DNA of 64,000 nucleotides from Chloroflexi bacterium CFX6 (GTDB taxonomy: Bacteria > Chloroflexota > Anaerolineae > Anaerolineales > Villigracilaceae): the NCBI GenBank assembly GCA_030263595.1, contig SZPG01000008.1:22229-86228 (forward strand), read 5' to 3'. Of this stretch, positions 34,533 through 43,091 are shown piece after piece. The position numbers and the translations under genes were made by a program. How positions within the stretch are numbered: position 1 is the stretch's first letter; every line of letters begins with the position of its first letter. The notes beneath the pieces were generated by a model. It was not told the DNA's origin. It was given only the letters and a program-made list of their open reading frames with translations, and ran no database searches.

Positions 34533-35653
34533 CCCCCATGATCGTTGATCTTCCGTCCCAAGCCGGAAAGAAGTCGAACGACCCGGTCAAAGTGTTGATC
34601 GTGGACGATTCCGCGTTCGTGCGTTTTTCCGTTTCGAAACAATTGAACGAGCATCCCGAGATCGCGGTCGTCGGCGTTGCGAACCACGGCCGGGACGCCC
34701 TGAGAGCCATCCCCGAACTGCAGCCCGACGTTGTGATCCTGGACGTCGAAATGCCGCACATGGACGGACTCACAGCCCTGCGCCGGATCATGGCTGATTT
34801 TCCGCGTCCCGTCATCATGTTCAGCAGCCGCACCCGCGAGGGCGCGTCCGAGACCATCCAGGCGCTCATGGCTGGCGCGGTGGACTTCATTACGAAACCG
34901 GATAATCGCGCCGACATCAGTGGAGTCATGAAGGAGATGACGTGCAAGATCCTCTCCGCCGCCCGGGCAAAAGTCCGAAGCGTCGCCCCGCGCCGATCCC
35001 CGGATTCTGCCCCGAGGCGCGCGAATCGCCCCGAAGGAATGATCCGCCCCTACCAGGGAACGACGCCTGTGGTCCTGATCGGTTCCTCCACCGGGGGACC
35101 GGGCGCATTGAATGAAATCGTCCCCGCCCTGCCCGCCGATTTCCCGTCTCCGGTGTTGATCGTCCAACACATGCCCGCCGGTTTCACCCGTTCGTTATCC
35201 GAACGCCTCGATTCATTTTCGTCTTTGAGGGTGAGGGAAGCGAAACACAACGACCCGCTCATGGTGGGCCAGGCTTTGATCGCGCCCGGCGGCTTTCACA
35301 TGACCGTGGACGAAAACGACCGCATCGCCTTGAACCGCAACGCAACGGTCCACGGCGTGCGCCCCGCGGTGGACGTCACGTTGACTTCACTGGTTCAGCG
35401 TTTCGGAGGGAACGTGGTCGCGGCGATCCTCACGGGCATGGGCAGCGACGGGCGATATGGCGCGTTCCTTTTGCGCAGCGACGGCGGTTACGTCATTGCC
35501 GAACACGAAAGCACCTGCGTGGTCTGGGGGATGCCGCGCAGCGTGGTCGAAGCCGGAGCCGCGAATGCGATTCTTCCCCGGCCCCAAATTGCCCCTGCCA
35601 TCGAGGAGGCGGTCCGCACGCTGACGAATCGCCGCGTCCCCTCGAAGGGGTGA
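34529..35653 (+). CDS. cheB: receptor methylesterase CheB
   Basis: A 374-residue CheB with a receiver domain (about 20-140; phospho-acceptor in VVILDVEMPHMDG) and a C-terminal methylesterase domain (about 180-370). The catalytic Ser is in GSSTGGPGAL, the His in VQHMPAGFT and the Asp in TGMGSDG. It removes methyl groups from the receptors when phosphorylated by CheA. Confidence 0.96.
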   Translation: MTPMIVDLPSQAGKKSNDPVKVLIVDDSAFVRFSVSKQLNEHPEIAVVGVANHGRDALRAIPELQPDVVILDVEMPHMDGLTALRRIMADFPRPVIMFSSRTREGASETIQALMAGAVDFITKPDNRADISGVMKEMTCKILSAARAKVRSVAPRRSPDSAPRRANRPEGMIRPYQGTTPVVLIGSSTGGPGALNEIVPALPADFPSPVLIVQHMPAGFTRSLSERLDSFSSLRVREAKHNDPLMVGQALIAPGGFHMTVDENDRIALNRNATVHGVRPAVDVTLTSLVQRFGGNVVAAILTGMGSDGRYGAFLLRSDGGYVIAEHESTCVVWGMPRSVVEAGAANAILPRPQIAPAIEEAVRTLTNRRVPSKG

Positions 35654-35659
35654 ATCTGC

Positions 35660-36454
35660 ATGGACGCGGAAATCTACACCCAGGTAAAAGCCTCGATCAA
35701 ACGCAGGCTGAAGATTGATCTCGAGAATTACAAGTCCGAGCAGATGAAGCGCCGCCTGGATTCGTGGCTGGCGCGTTCCCTCTCGCCCGACTGGAACGAT
35801 TACTTCGACCGGCTTTCGCGCGATGAAACCGAACTGGAGCGATTCCGCAATTACCTGACCATCCACGTCACGGAATTTTTCCGCGATCCCAGCCGCTGGA
35901 ACGCGCTGCGGGAAACCGTCCTGCCATACCTGATCCGAAACTCATCGGAAGATCACCGGGCTGACGGGTTGAAACTATGGAGCGCGGGTTGTTCCACCGG
36001 CGCGGAAGCATACAGCCTGGCGATGCTGATGGCTGAAGCCGCGCCGCTGCAAAAATATTCCCTGCTGGCGACCGACCTGGATCGCGGCGCGTTGCTCAAG
36101 GCAAGATCGCGCGGACCCTATACCCAGGAGGATCTTCACAGCCTGGGCGCGGCGCTCAGACGGAAATACGTCACAACGACCGCGCCTTATCACGTCCGCG
36201 AGAGTTTGCGGAAGAATATCCGCTTCGAGGAACACGACCTGCTGGCTGACCGCTTCGAAGGCGGCTTCGATCTGATCGTCTGCCGGAACGTCGTCATTTA
36301 TTTCACGGCGGAAGCGAAAGAATCCCTGTATGCAAAGTTTTCCGCGGCGCTGCGTCCGGGCGGAGCGCTGTTCCTGGGCGGCACGGAGATCATCCCCGGC
36401 CCGGCGAAGTACGGCTTTCAAAACTTCGGCGTTTCGTTCTACAATAAAACCTGA
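35660..36454 (+). CDS. cheR: receptor methyltransferase CheR
   Basis: A 264-residue CheR that methylates receptor glutamates with S-adenosylmethionine. N-terminal helical domain (KRRLDSWLARS), ITIHVTEFFRDPSRW-like segment (LTIHVTEFFRD), the SAM site LWSAGCSTGAEAYSLAML, DLLADRFEGGFDLIVCRNVVIYF, and the late LFLGGTEII. The SAM site is complete. Confidence 0.95.
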   Translation: MDAEIYTQVKASIKRRLKIDLENYKSEQMKRRLDSWLARSLSPDWNDYFDRLSRDETELERFRNYLTIHVTEFFRDPSRWNALRETVLPYLIRNSSEDHRADGLKLWSAGCSTGAEAYSLAMLMAEAAPLQKYSLLATDLDRGALLKARSRGPYTQEDLHSLGAALRRKYVTTTAPYHVRESLRKNIRFEEHDLLADRFEGGFDLIVCRNVVIYFTAEAKESLYAKFSAALRPGGALFLGGTEIIPGPAKYGFQNFGVSFYNKT

Positions 36455-36531
36455 ATCGTCCCGAAGGTTCGGGCGGATCGAGTCTGTTTTGCCAATGAAC
36501 CTTCCAGACGTTCTTCACACTTCGGACTTCC

Positions 36532-36570
36532 TGCGTAAGTCGAACGACGTTGGGGAACGTCTCTTACGCA
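36532..36570. repeat. family B palindromic repeat, copy 3
   Basis: Outer arms TGCGTAAG (36532-36539) and CTTACGCA (36563-36570), inner hairpin GACGTT-GGGG-AACGTC (36546-36561), and a following GGCGCGCTCTTGCGG like that at copy 1. Sits between cheR and cheX. Confidence 0.65.
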
Positions 36571-36628
36571 CAGCGCATTGCCCGCTCCCCGGCGCGCTCT
36601 TGCGGGAGGTCCATCGAGGCAAACATTC

Positions 36629-37141
36629 ATGGATGCGAAATTATTGAACCCGTTTCTTCAGGCTGCGTTGGAAGTGTTGGAAGTGGAGGTGGACGCCCAT
36701 GCCTCGCGCGGCGAGATCCGCCTGGAGCGCTCCTCCATGACCTCGGACGACCTCACTGTGTTGATCAACCTGGTGGGGGACGTGTATGGCGTGGTGATGT
36801 TTGGGATGAACCTGTCCGCCGGGTTGAACATGGTCTCCAGGATCATGGGGCAGGAGTTCGGAGAGATGACTCCCCTCGCCCAAAGCGGCATTGCGGAACT
36901 GGGCAATGTCATCAGCGGGCGCGCCACCATCCGGTTTTCGGAGGCGGGTTATCGGTCGAACATTTCCACCCCCACGATTTTGATCGGAAGCGGGGTCCAA
37001 ATCTCCACCCTCGATTTTCCGCGTATCGTCGTCCCCTTGCGGACCCGGTCGGGAATTTTTACTGTCCACCTTGCGCTGCGCGAAAGGGCGGGAGAAACTT
37101 CGCGGGAGCCGGATGAGTTTGCCCCGCGGATCAAGGAATGA
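36629..37141 (+). CDS. cheX: CheX-like CheY-P phosphatase
   Basis: A 170-residue protein of the CheX family. The start is at 36629, after GAGG; a longer frame to 36578 crosses a repeat. The single phosphatase motif S-x3-E-x2-N is clear in QSGIAELGNVI. Dephosphorylates CheY-P, so the system has two such enzymes and no cheZ. Its last 11 bases overlap the end of a minus-strand gene. Confidence 0.85.
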   Translation: MDAKLLNPFLQAALEVLEVEVDAHASRGEIRLERSSMTSDDLTVLINLVGDVYGVVMFGMNLSAGLNMVSRIMGQEFGEMTPLAQSGIAELGNVISGRATIRFSEAGYRSNISTPTILIGSGVQISTLDFPRIVVPLRTRSGIFTVHLALRERAGETSREPDEFAPRIKE

Positions 37142-37526
37142 TGCCGGCGCAGGCGACGCCGTCTTTGGGCGCGGAGGTCGTGGCTGTCTTCCAAACTTTT
37201 TTATCGAGAAGGATGGCGCAAGTGAGATCGCCGGTCTGGGTGGGATTGGAGGCGGTGAGATAGACTTCGGTGCCGCTGGGGATTCGCAGGGATTTGCTCC
37301 AGGGAACGGAAACAGTTGTCGGCTTGGGGATCGAAGCGCTTCCGGCGTCCAGCGTGATGATCGCCACGCCGCCGCGCGCCTCCACGCGGAATTCCACACG
37401 ATGGCTGTCCGCGGGAGATTCCATCAACCCCATGGAAACCAGCAAGAGGACCGCCCCCGCGCAAAACGCCAATACGAAAAGCAGTTGCAGGACGACTCTC
37501 CATCGGTTGGACAGGCGGGAAACCAT
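37131..37526 (-). CDS. MmpS-like membrane-anchored protein
   Basis: A 131-residue protein: basic N-terminus, one membrane helix at about 11-33, then an exported domain with VEARGGVAIITLDAG, PWSKSLRIPSGTEVYLTASN and GDLTCAILLDKKVWKT, which resembles the MmpS domain of actinobacterial transport accessory proteins. It is the only minus-strand gene between cheX and flagellin, and its 3' end overlaps that of cheX. Function here unknown; no partner transporter is in the window. Confidence 0.62.
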   Translation of the reverse strand: MVSRLSNRWRVVLQLLFVLAFCAGAVLLLVSMGLMESPADSHRVEFRVEARGGVAIITLDAGSASIPKPTTVSVPWSKSLRIPSGTEVYLTASNPTQTGDLTCAILLDKKVWKTATTSAPKDGVACAGIIP

Positions 37527-37641
37527 GATCTTCTCCTGGGTACGAATTCATTATATCAAGGGGCATCCTTGAAGGAGTTTCCGAAGGATTGCAAAACCGG
37601 GAAAATTCACGTTGCATTTACGCAAACTCCCGCCGGTTCGC

Positions 37642-37668
37642 TCAAGCGCGGCGCGGTTCTGCCGAATA
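37642..37668 (+). promoter_or_regulatory. predicted sigma-28 promoter of flagellin
   Basis: TCAAGCGC (37642-37649), an 11-base spacer and GCCGAATA (37661-37668). It lies about 165 bases before the flagellin ATG, leaving a long leader RNA with CsrA-type sites. Less close to consensus than the flgM and fliR promoters. Confidence 0.65.
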
Positions 37669-37790
37669 TAGGGGTGTAGGAAAGATCACCCTTGTCTTGG
37701 AGGCGCCTATCGAACAAATGTAACGTCATCGCCAACCCGCAAGTCCAGTTCGTAACGAAAATCGTGCAAGTAAAAATCACAAATCCAAAC

Positions 37791-37829
37791 TTGGGGAAGG
37801 ATCCCCAAAAACTATTCAAACATGGAGGT
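37791..37829 (+). promoter_or_regulatory. two predicted CsrA sites in the flagellin leader
   Basis: Site 1: hairpin TTGGGGA-AGGA-TCCCCAA (37791-37808), a 7-bp stem with GGA in the tetraloop. Site 2: ACATGGAGGT (37820-37829), matching the CsrA consensus ACANGGANGT and containing the Shine-Dalgarno of the ATG at 37835. This two-site arrangement is as known for Bacillus subtilis hag. Confidence 0.7.
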
Positions 37830-37834
37830 TTGAA

Positions 37835-39364
37835 ATGGCTACCGTAGATATCACTCGAATTGCGTCGAACATCGGCGCTCTCAACGCTCTGAACTCGCTT
37901 CAGACGATCAACGCAAAACTCGCGACCCACCAGACCCGTCTTTCCACCGGCAAGCGCATCAACAGCGCGTCGGACGATCCCGCGGGTTTGACCATCGCCA
38001 CCAAAATGCTCGCCCGCTCGGAAGGTTTGCGGACCGCGCTGGATAACATCAGCGACGCGAAGAACATGCTCTCCGTCGCCGAAGGCGGCTTGAGCAAGAT
38101 GTCCGACATCATCGTGCAGATGCGCAACAAGGCTGAACAGGCGGCTTCGGATACGCTCGGTTCCTCGGAACGCGCAGCCATCCAGACGCAACTCTCGTCC
38201 TATGCCCAGCAATTGCAGGACATCATTGACCAGACCAAGTGGAACAGCGTCAAACTGCTCGACAACAGTTCCGGAAACAAGGTCTTCCAGACCGGTGTGG
38301 ACGAAGGCGAAACAACCACCTGGACGCTGCCCAACAAACTCGACCCGACCACGCTGGGCTTGTCCGAAGTCGTTTCCGCGGCGACGGCGTCTTTCGTGGA
38401 CGTGAGCGACTCCTTCACCGGCGGCACGACCAGCAGCCAATTGGGCAACATGTCCGCGCTCTCGACCGGCGATTATTCCTTCGAAGTACTGGACAAAGCC
38501 GTCTCCGCCACGCAAGGCAAAGCCTCGCTCGACGTCGCCAGCACGCTGATCAACGGCGTGAACGCGCTCGCCACGCAGGACAGCCCCACCGGGACGGAAC
38601 TCACCTCGGGCCGCTACAACCTGAAGATCACAGCCGTCGCAGGCGCCGCCGATGTCTCGTACGTGTTGACCAACCTGGACGACTCCACCTGGAACGGCGC
38701 CGGCTCGATGACGGTTTCCAACGCCGACATTTCGGCTGGCAACCTGCTGGACGCCGCCAAGACCGGCACGGTCGGCATTGCCCTGACCTTTGCGACGGAC
38801 CCGAGCGGCTTGGTCGCAGGGCAATCCATGAACTTCGAATATATCCACAGCAACCAGGCGAAGTTCGAACTGAACGACGCTTCGGGCCAGGCTGTGCAGA
38901 TCGCCCGCAATGCCTCCGGTTCGCTCTCCGGTTCATCCGCCTACGCGACCGCGGGCGCCACATACCAGTCCGGGCGCGGCGTCAGCATCACGATGGGCGC
39001 TTTTGCGAACATCGCGGCGGGCGAGACGGAAAACCTCACCTACAAGCCGGCGAACAACTTCTCTGTGGACGTTTCCACCGCCGCCAAGGCCGGCCGTTAC
39101 ATGACCACAGCCAACTACGCCCTGGACAAGGTCACCGGCGCCATTTCGGACCTCGGCTCGTTGATGGCTCGCCTGACCTTCAAAGAGGATGCAGTGACGA
39201 CCGCGCAGGTGAACGTCGAAGCCGCTTACAACCGCATCATGAACGCGAACATGGCTGAAGAGCAGATGAACGCTTCGAAGTACTTCATCCTGCAACAGAC
39301 GGGCATCGCCATGCTGGCGCAAGCCAACCAGGCGCCGCAGAACCTGCTGAGCCTCTTCCGCTAG
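37835..39364 (+). CDS. fliC: flagellin
   Basis: Filament subunit of 509 residues. Conserved N-terminal D0/D1 (about 1-145) has QTRLSTGKRINSASDDPAGL and SERAAIQTQLSSYAQQLQ; C-terminal D1/D0 (about 420-509) ends with QQTGIAMLAQANQAPQNLLSLFR. The middle 270 residues are a variable, Ser/Thr-rich D2/D3 region, a likely place for glycosylation. It is the only flagellin gene in the window, with its own sigma-28 promoter and a CsrA-type leader. A strong hairpin follows. Confidence 0.97.
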   Translation: MATVDITRIASNIGALNALNSLQTINAKLATHQTRLSTGKRINSASDDPAGLTIATKMLARSEGLRTALDNISDAKNMLSVAEGGLSKMSDIIVQMRNKAEQAASDTLGSSERAAIQTQLSSYAQQLQDIIDQTKWNSVKLLDNSSGNKVFQTGVDEGETTTWTLPNKLDPTTLGLSEVVSAATASFVDVSDSFTGGTTSSQLGNMSALSTGDYSFEVLDKAVSATQGKASLDVASTLINGVNALATQDSPTGTELTSGRYNLKITAVAGAADVSYVLTNLDDSTWNGAGSMTVSNADISAGNLLDAAKTGTVGIALTFATDPSGLVAGQSMNFEYIHSNQAKFELNDASGQAVQIARNASGSLSGSSAYATAGATYQSGRGVSITMGAFANIAAGETENLTYKPANNFSVDVSTAAKAGRYMTTANYALDKVTGAISDLGSLMARLTFKEDAVTTAQVNVEAAYNRIMNANMAEEQMNASKYFILQQTGIAMLAQANQAPQNLLSLFR

Positions 39365-39397
39365 GATCGAACGATACTCATTTACCGGCGGGAATAA

Positions 39398-39428
39398 CTG
39401 GAGGAGGCGCCCCGAGCGCCTCCTCCAG
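39398..39428 (+). terminator. strong stem-loop after flagellin
   Basis: A perfect 13-bp stem CTGGAGGAGGCGC with GCGCCTCCTCCAG and a CCCGA loop. No T-run follows, so it may stabilise the mRNA 3' end as much as end transcription. Confidence 0.7.
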
Positions 39429-39545
39429 ATGGCGACTTAATTGCGATGTCATTCTGAGCGAAGGATCCCGGACGCCGAAGTAAAGACCCTTTGCTGCGCC
39501 CAGGGCGACATGACCAGGAAAACATCCGCAAGAAGGAAATGAAGC

Positions 39546-41231
39546 ATGGCAAACACAGTTTCATCCATTGACGCCTCTTTGCTGAATTTGGCGCCCACCT
39601 TTCAGAAGGCGATCAAGGCGATCATCGAGTCCGAATCCGCTCCATTGAAGCGGACGCAGAACCAGAGGGACCAACTCGATATCCGCCGGGGCGTGTACGC
39701 GGACGTCAAATCCAACTTCGATGCGTTGCAAAGCGCGATGCAGGCTTTGATCAGCGCGCAGGCGTCCTTCGGGTTGAAACTGGTCTCCAAAGCCGGCGTT
39801 ACCCCGTCCACTGCCGGGACGACTGTGCTGACCGCAAGCCTTACGGATGACGGCGCGTTGACTGGCGGGTACGATTTTTCCGTCACCCGTCTCGCAAAAG
39901 CGGAGAGCCGCGCCGCCGCCCCGGTCGCCAGCCCGGATGTGGCGTTGAATAAAAGCGGCGCGTTTTGGATGGGCGGGACGGGAATCGCCGCCCTTGATTT
40001 CACGCCCACCGGCTCCATGATCGCGGGCGCAGCGAGTTCGGCGGCGGGCGGTCAACGGGAGTTGGGGGAGGGAAACTATACGCTTCAATTCCGCGATTTG
40101 AACGGGATCCGCCAATTTCGCATGGTGGACGCGGACGGGAACGCGGTCTCGATCCGCAGTACGGACGGGTCGTCCGCTTACACCGCGAACTGGCAGAATG
40201 CGATGGACGGCAGTTACGACACCGGGCGCGGACAAATCTTCACGATGAGCAGCTCGGGAAGTCTCGAAAGCGCGACCTTCCATTACACCGCCAAGGGCGT
40301 TTCCATATCCATCCGCGCGGCGGACACCCTGAGGACGATTGCCGCGGCGATCAACGCGGCTGCTCAACCGGAGGGGCGCGATTTCAAGGCTTCGATCGTG
40401 GCGAACCAACTGGTGTTGACGGGCGCGCAGACCGGCGCGAACCATGCGTTGGTCTTCAACGACGGGGCGAATCTGGGCTTCGATACGTTGCTGCAATCCG
40501 CGCAGAACGCGCAGTTCACGGTCAACGGGATGAATGTTTCATCCGCAAAAAATACGAACCTCACGGATATTGTGGACGGCGCGACGATCTCATTGGCTGG
40601 CGACGCGGAGGGCAAGAGCGCGCGCCTGAGCGTCAACGCCAGCGCCGATAAAGCCGCCGGTTTGATGAACGCGATGGTGAACAAATTCAACGCCGCGCTG
40701 ACCCACCTGGCGGACAAACTCGCCTCGACCGCCAAAACAGACGGCGACAAAACCACGTACACGCGCGGACCCCTGACCGGCGACGTGACTTTCAGCGCTC
40801 TCCGCGCCGACCTGTTTCACCGCATGACCCGTAGTTACAGCAACAGCGGCAGTTACAGGCGGTTCGAAGAGATCGGTCTGAGCTTCGACAAGGATTTGAA
40901 ACTGACCTTCGACAGCGCCAAATTCCGCGAGGCGTTCGAGAATCGCACGGCGGACGTCAACGCATTGCTGGACGCGGGCATGGGCGAGATCAACAGCCTG
41001 CTCTCGCGCTACACCGGTTCCAACGGCATCCTCTCCCGGTCGCTGAACTCCGTCGAAGACCAGCGCAAGGCGTACGATCAGCGCATCGAAAAATACAACC
41101 ATTCGCTCACGATGCGCAAGCAGGCGTTGTACACCCAGTATATGGAATACCAGAACCAACTTGCAGACCTGGGACGCACGGCGCAGATGTTCGGCATCAA
41201 TCTCGGTTCCAACGTGGATGCGTCGGGCTGA
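39546..41231 (+). CDS. fliD: filament cap protein FliD
   Basis: A 561-residue hook-associated protein 2, the filament cap. The N-terminal FliD domain (residues 10-110) has the family feature RDQLDIRRGVYADVKSNFDALQ; the C-terminal domain (370-540) ends with the helical segment YDQRIEKYNHSLTMRKQALYTQYM. The 181-base spacer after flagellin carries the stem-loop and a fragment (about 39448-39480) with the ATTCTGAGCGAAGGATC phrase of a dispersed repeat. Confidence 0.93.
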   Translation: MANTVSSIDASLLNLAPTFQKAIKAIIESESAPLKRTQNQRDQLDIRRGVYADVKSNFDALQSAMQALISAQASFGLKLVSKAGVTPSTAGTTVLTASLTDDGALTGGYDFSVTRLAKAESRAAAPVASPDVALNKSGAFWMGGTGIAALDFTPTGSMIAGAASSAAGGQRELGEGNYTLQFRDLNGIRQFRMVDADGNAVSIRSTDGSSAYTANWQNAMDGSYDTGRGQIFTMSSSGSLESATFHYTAKGVSISIRAADTLRTIAAAINAAAQPEGRDFKASIVANQLVLTGAQTGANHALVFNDGANLGFDTLLQSAQNAQFTVNGMNVSSAKNTNLTDIVDGATISLAGDAEGKSARLSVNASADKAAGLMNAMVNKFNAALTHLADKLASTAKTDGDKTTYTRGPLTGDVTFSALRADLFHRMTRSYSNSGSYRRFEEIGLSFDKDLKLTFDSAKFREAFENRTADVNALLDAGMGEINSLLSRYTGSNGILSRSLNSVEDQRKAYDQRIEKYNHSLTMRKQALYTQYMEYQNQLADLGRTAQMFGINLGSNVDASG

Positions 41232-41285
41232 GCGGCCGGGCTATCTCGATCCTGCATCCCGCGAGGGTTTGCAGAAAGGCGCGCG

Positions 41286-41606
41286 ATGAACAAGACCTCG
41301 ATACTTCCAATTGTCGGCGTGCGGTCGGCGGAGTCGGTCCTGCCGTCCAATCCCCGACTTCCCATGCAGGACGGGAACCGCGAGTCCCCTTCCGCCGCGC
41401 CGGAGAAACCAGCGCAACCGGCGAGGAATGAAGCCGCTCCTGTGGACAATCTGCTCGATATCTCAATTCACTTCAACGTTGACGATGAGACCGGGCAACT
41501 TATTGTCGTGGTGGTCGAGCGCGCGTCCGGGCGCGTCCTGCGCGCCATCCCAGCCAGCGAACTGCAAAAATTGCGGGTGGGCGAACTGTTGAAACGAACC
41601 GCTTAG
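41286..41606 (+). CDS. flaG: FlaG-family flagellar protein
   Basis: A 106-residue FlaG homologue. The conserved C-terminal half reads DISIHFNVDDETGQLIVVVVERASGRVLRAIPASELQKL, the FlaG motif. N-terminal half is disordered and Pro/Ala-rich. FlaG often influences filament length. Sits between fliD and fliS as in many flagellar loci. Confidence 0.88.
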   Translation: MNKTSILPIVGVRSAESVLPSNPRLPMQDGNRESPSAAPEKPAQPARNEAAPVDNLLDISIHFNVDDETGQLIVVVVERASGRVLRAIPASELQKLRVGELLKRTA

Positions 41607-41717
41607 AACCCGGCGAAAAAATTCATGAGGAATTAATGACGGGACGCTCAAGTTCGGGATGGGTTTGTCGAAACTGATTGCAGAAAACAACGCAGATATT
41701 TCACAGGAGTCAATCGC

Positions 41718-42089
41718 ATGTACCAGGAAGCGTATAAGAAATACAAACAGCAGGATGTGATGAACGCCAGCCCGCTGCGGCTCGTCATTATGACCTACGA
41801 CCTCGCCATCCACGCCTGCGAACAACAGGATTTTGCCAAAGCCATCAGGACGATCAGCGCCCTGCGCGACACCCTGGACATGGATTACCCGGACGTTGCC
41901 GTCGGATTGTTCCGCCTCTATCAATGGTGCCTGGACTGCATCCGCAAAGGCGATTACGCCTCCGCCGTCGCAACGTTGAAGGAATTGCGCGACGCCTGGG
42001 CAACCACCGAGCGAACGATCGCCGCGCGGCATAGCCCTGTCCCCAACGCCCCGGCCTACGCCGCCTCCCTGGGAAACATTCTGACCTGA
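41718..42089 (+). CDS. fliS: flagellin export chaperone FliS
   Basis: A 123-residue helical chaperone that prevents flagellin polymerising in the cytosol. N-terminal YQEAYKKYKQQDVMNASPLRLVIMTYDLAI is the FliS signature; the remaining helices contain LFRLYQWCLDCIRKGDYASAV. Good AGGAG site. Followed by a family A repeat and a terminator. Confidence 0.92.
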   Translation: MYQEAYKKYKQQDVMNASPLRLVIMTYDLAIHACEQQDFAKAIRTISALRDTLDMDYPDVAVGLFRLYQWCLDCIRKGDYASAVATLKELRDAWATTERTIAARHSPVPNAPAYAASLGNILT

Positions 42090-42108
42090 ACTTTAACAAC
42101 TTCTCTCC

Positions 42109-42185
42109 GTCATTGCGAGCGCCGCGAAGCAATCCCCACATGATCCCGGAGATTGCTTCACCGCCTGTCGGCTTCCCGCAATGAC
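42109..42185. repeat. family A palindromic repeat (MITE-like), copy 3, short
   Basis: GTCATTGCG and CGCAATGAC ends, with GAAGCAATCC and GGAGATTGCTTC inside; 77 bases. Lies between fliS and its terminator, so it is part of the fliS transcript. Confidence 0.85.
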
Positions 42186-42194
42186 ATGGCTATC

Positions 42195-42230
42195 AAAGCG
42201 CCTTTTCGCAAGGAGAATGGCGCTTTTTTT
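42195..42230 (+). terminator. Rho-independent terminator of the fliS transcript
   Basis: Stem AAAGCGCC (42195-42202) with GGCGCTTT (42219-42226), followed by a run of T. It divides the filament genes from the basal-body operon starting at flgC. Confidence 0.88.
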
Positions 42231-42319
42231 ATTCACACGGATTTTATTTTAAGTTCACACTGGTTTTACTGCGCTTTCCCGCCCGCCCTGCTATTATGCG
42301 ACCAATCAAGGAGCGAACC

Positions 42320-42766
42320 ATGAGTTTTTGGCAGGCATTACGAATTGGAGCATCCGGGTTGACCGCGCAGCGCCTGCGCCTGGATCTGATTTCGAACAAT
42401 ATTGCCAACGCGCAGACCACCCGCACCGAAAGGGGCGGTCCCTTCCAGCGGCAGGACGTTGTTTTCACGCCGGAGAGCGGCAAAACCTCCGCGCCACAGG
42501 TTGCGGCGGCGCGACGCGGCGACCTGGAGGCGGTCCAGGGCGGCGTCAGGGTGGGGGAGATCATCACGGATACCGAGGCAGGTCCTCGGGTGTACGACCC
42601 GGCCCATCCCGACGCGGACGCGGAGGGGTACGTCAATTATCCAAACGTGGACATCGTGGTGGAGATGACCAACATGCTCTCCGCCACGCGCTCGTATGAA
42701 GCCAATCTCGCTTCGGTGGAAGCCGTCAAACGCATGGCATTGAAAGCCCTGGAGATCGGGAGGTAA
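42320..42766 (+). CDS. flgC: flagellar proximal rod protein FlgC
   Basis: A 148-residue proximal rod protein: LISNNIANAQTTRTERGGPFQRQ at the N-terminus and VDIVVEMTNMLSATRSYEANL at the C-terminus. The ATG at 42320 has an AAGGAG site. Its usual upstream neighbour flgB lies instead 6.7 kb downstream. fliE follows after two bases. Confidence 0.93.
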   Translation: MSFWQALRIGASGLTAQRLRLDLISNNIANAQTTRTERGGPFQRQDVVFTPESGKTSAPQVAAARRGDLEAVQGGVRVGEIITDTEAGPRVYDPAHPDADAEGYVNYPNVDIVVEMTNMLSATRSYEANLASVEAVKRMALKALEIGR

Positions 42767-42768
42767 TC

Positions 42769-43074
42769 GTGGCGATCCAGCCCATCCACAATAATTCGAT
42801 CCCCGCCTTGCGCAGGCTCGAACCTTCGCAGAGCTCCCCGGCAGGCGGAAACGCCCGGCAGATCGGGCAGACCTTTGGGGACATGCTCACCTCCCTCAAC
42901 CAGTCGCAGTTGAACGCGGACGAGCTGGCGCAGAAACTCGCCCAGGGCGAGAACGTTGACCTTCACACGGTCATGATCGGGCTGGAGGAGAACAACGTGA
43001 ATTTTAACGTGGCGCTCGGCATCCGTGACCGGCTCGTGGAAGCGTATCGTGAAATCATGAGAATGCAGGTTTGA
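42769..43074 (+). CDS. fliE: MS ring-rod junction protein FliE
   Basis: A 101-residue FliE linking the MS ring to the rod. GTG start is apparent at 42769. The C-terminal motif LHTVMIGLEENNVNFNVALGIRDRLVEAYREIMRMQV is characteristic. Confidence 0.93.
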   Translation: MAIQPIHNNSIPALRRLEPSQSSPAGGNARQIGQTFGDMLTSLNQSQLNADELAQKLAQGENVDLHTVMIGLEENNVNFNVALGIRDRLVEAYREIMRMQV

Positions 43075-43091
43075 TCCATTCGGGAAATATT

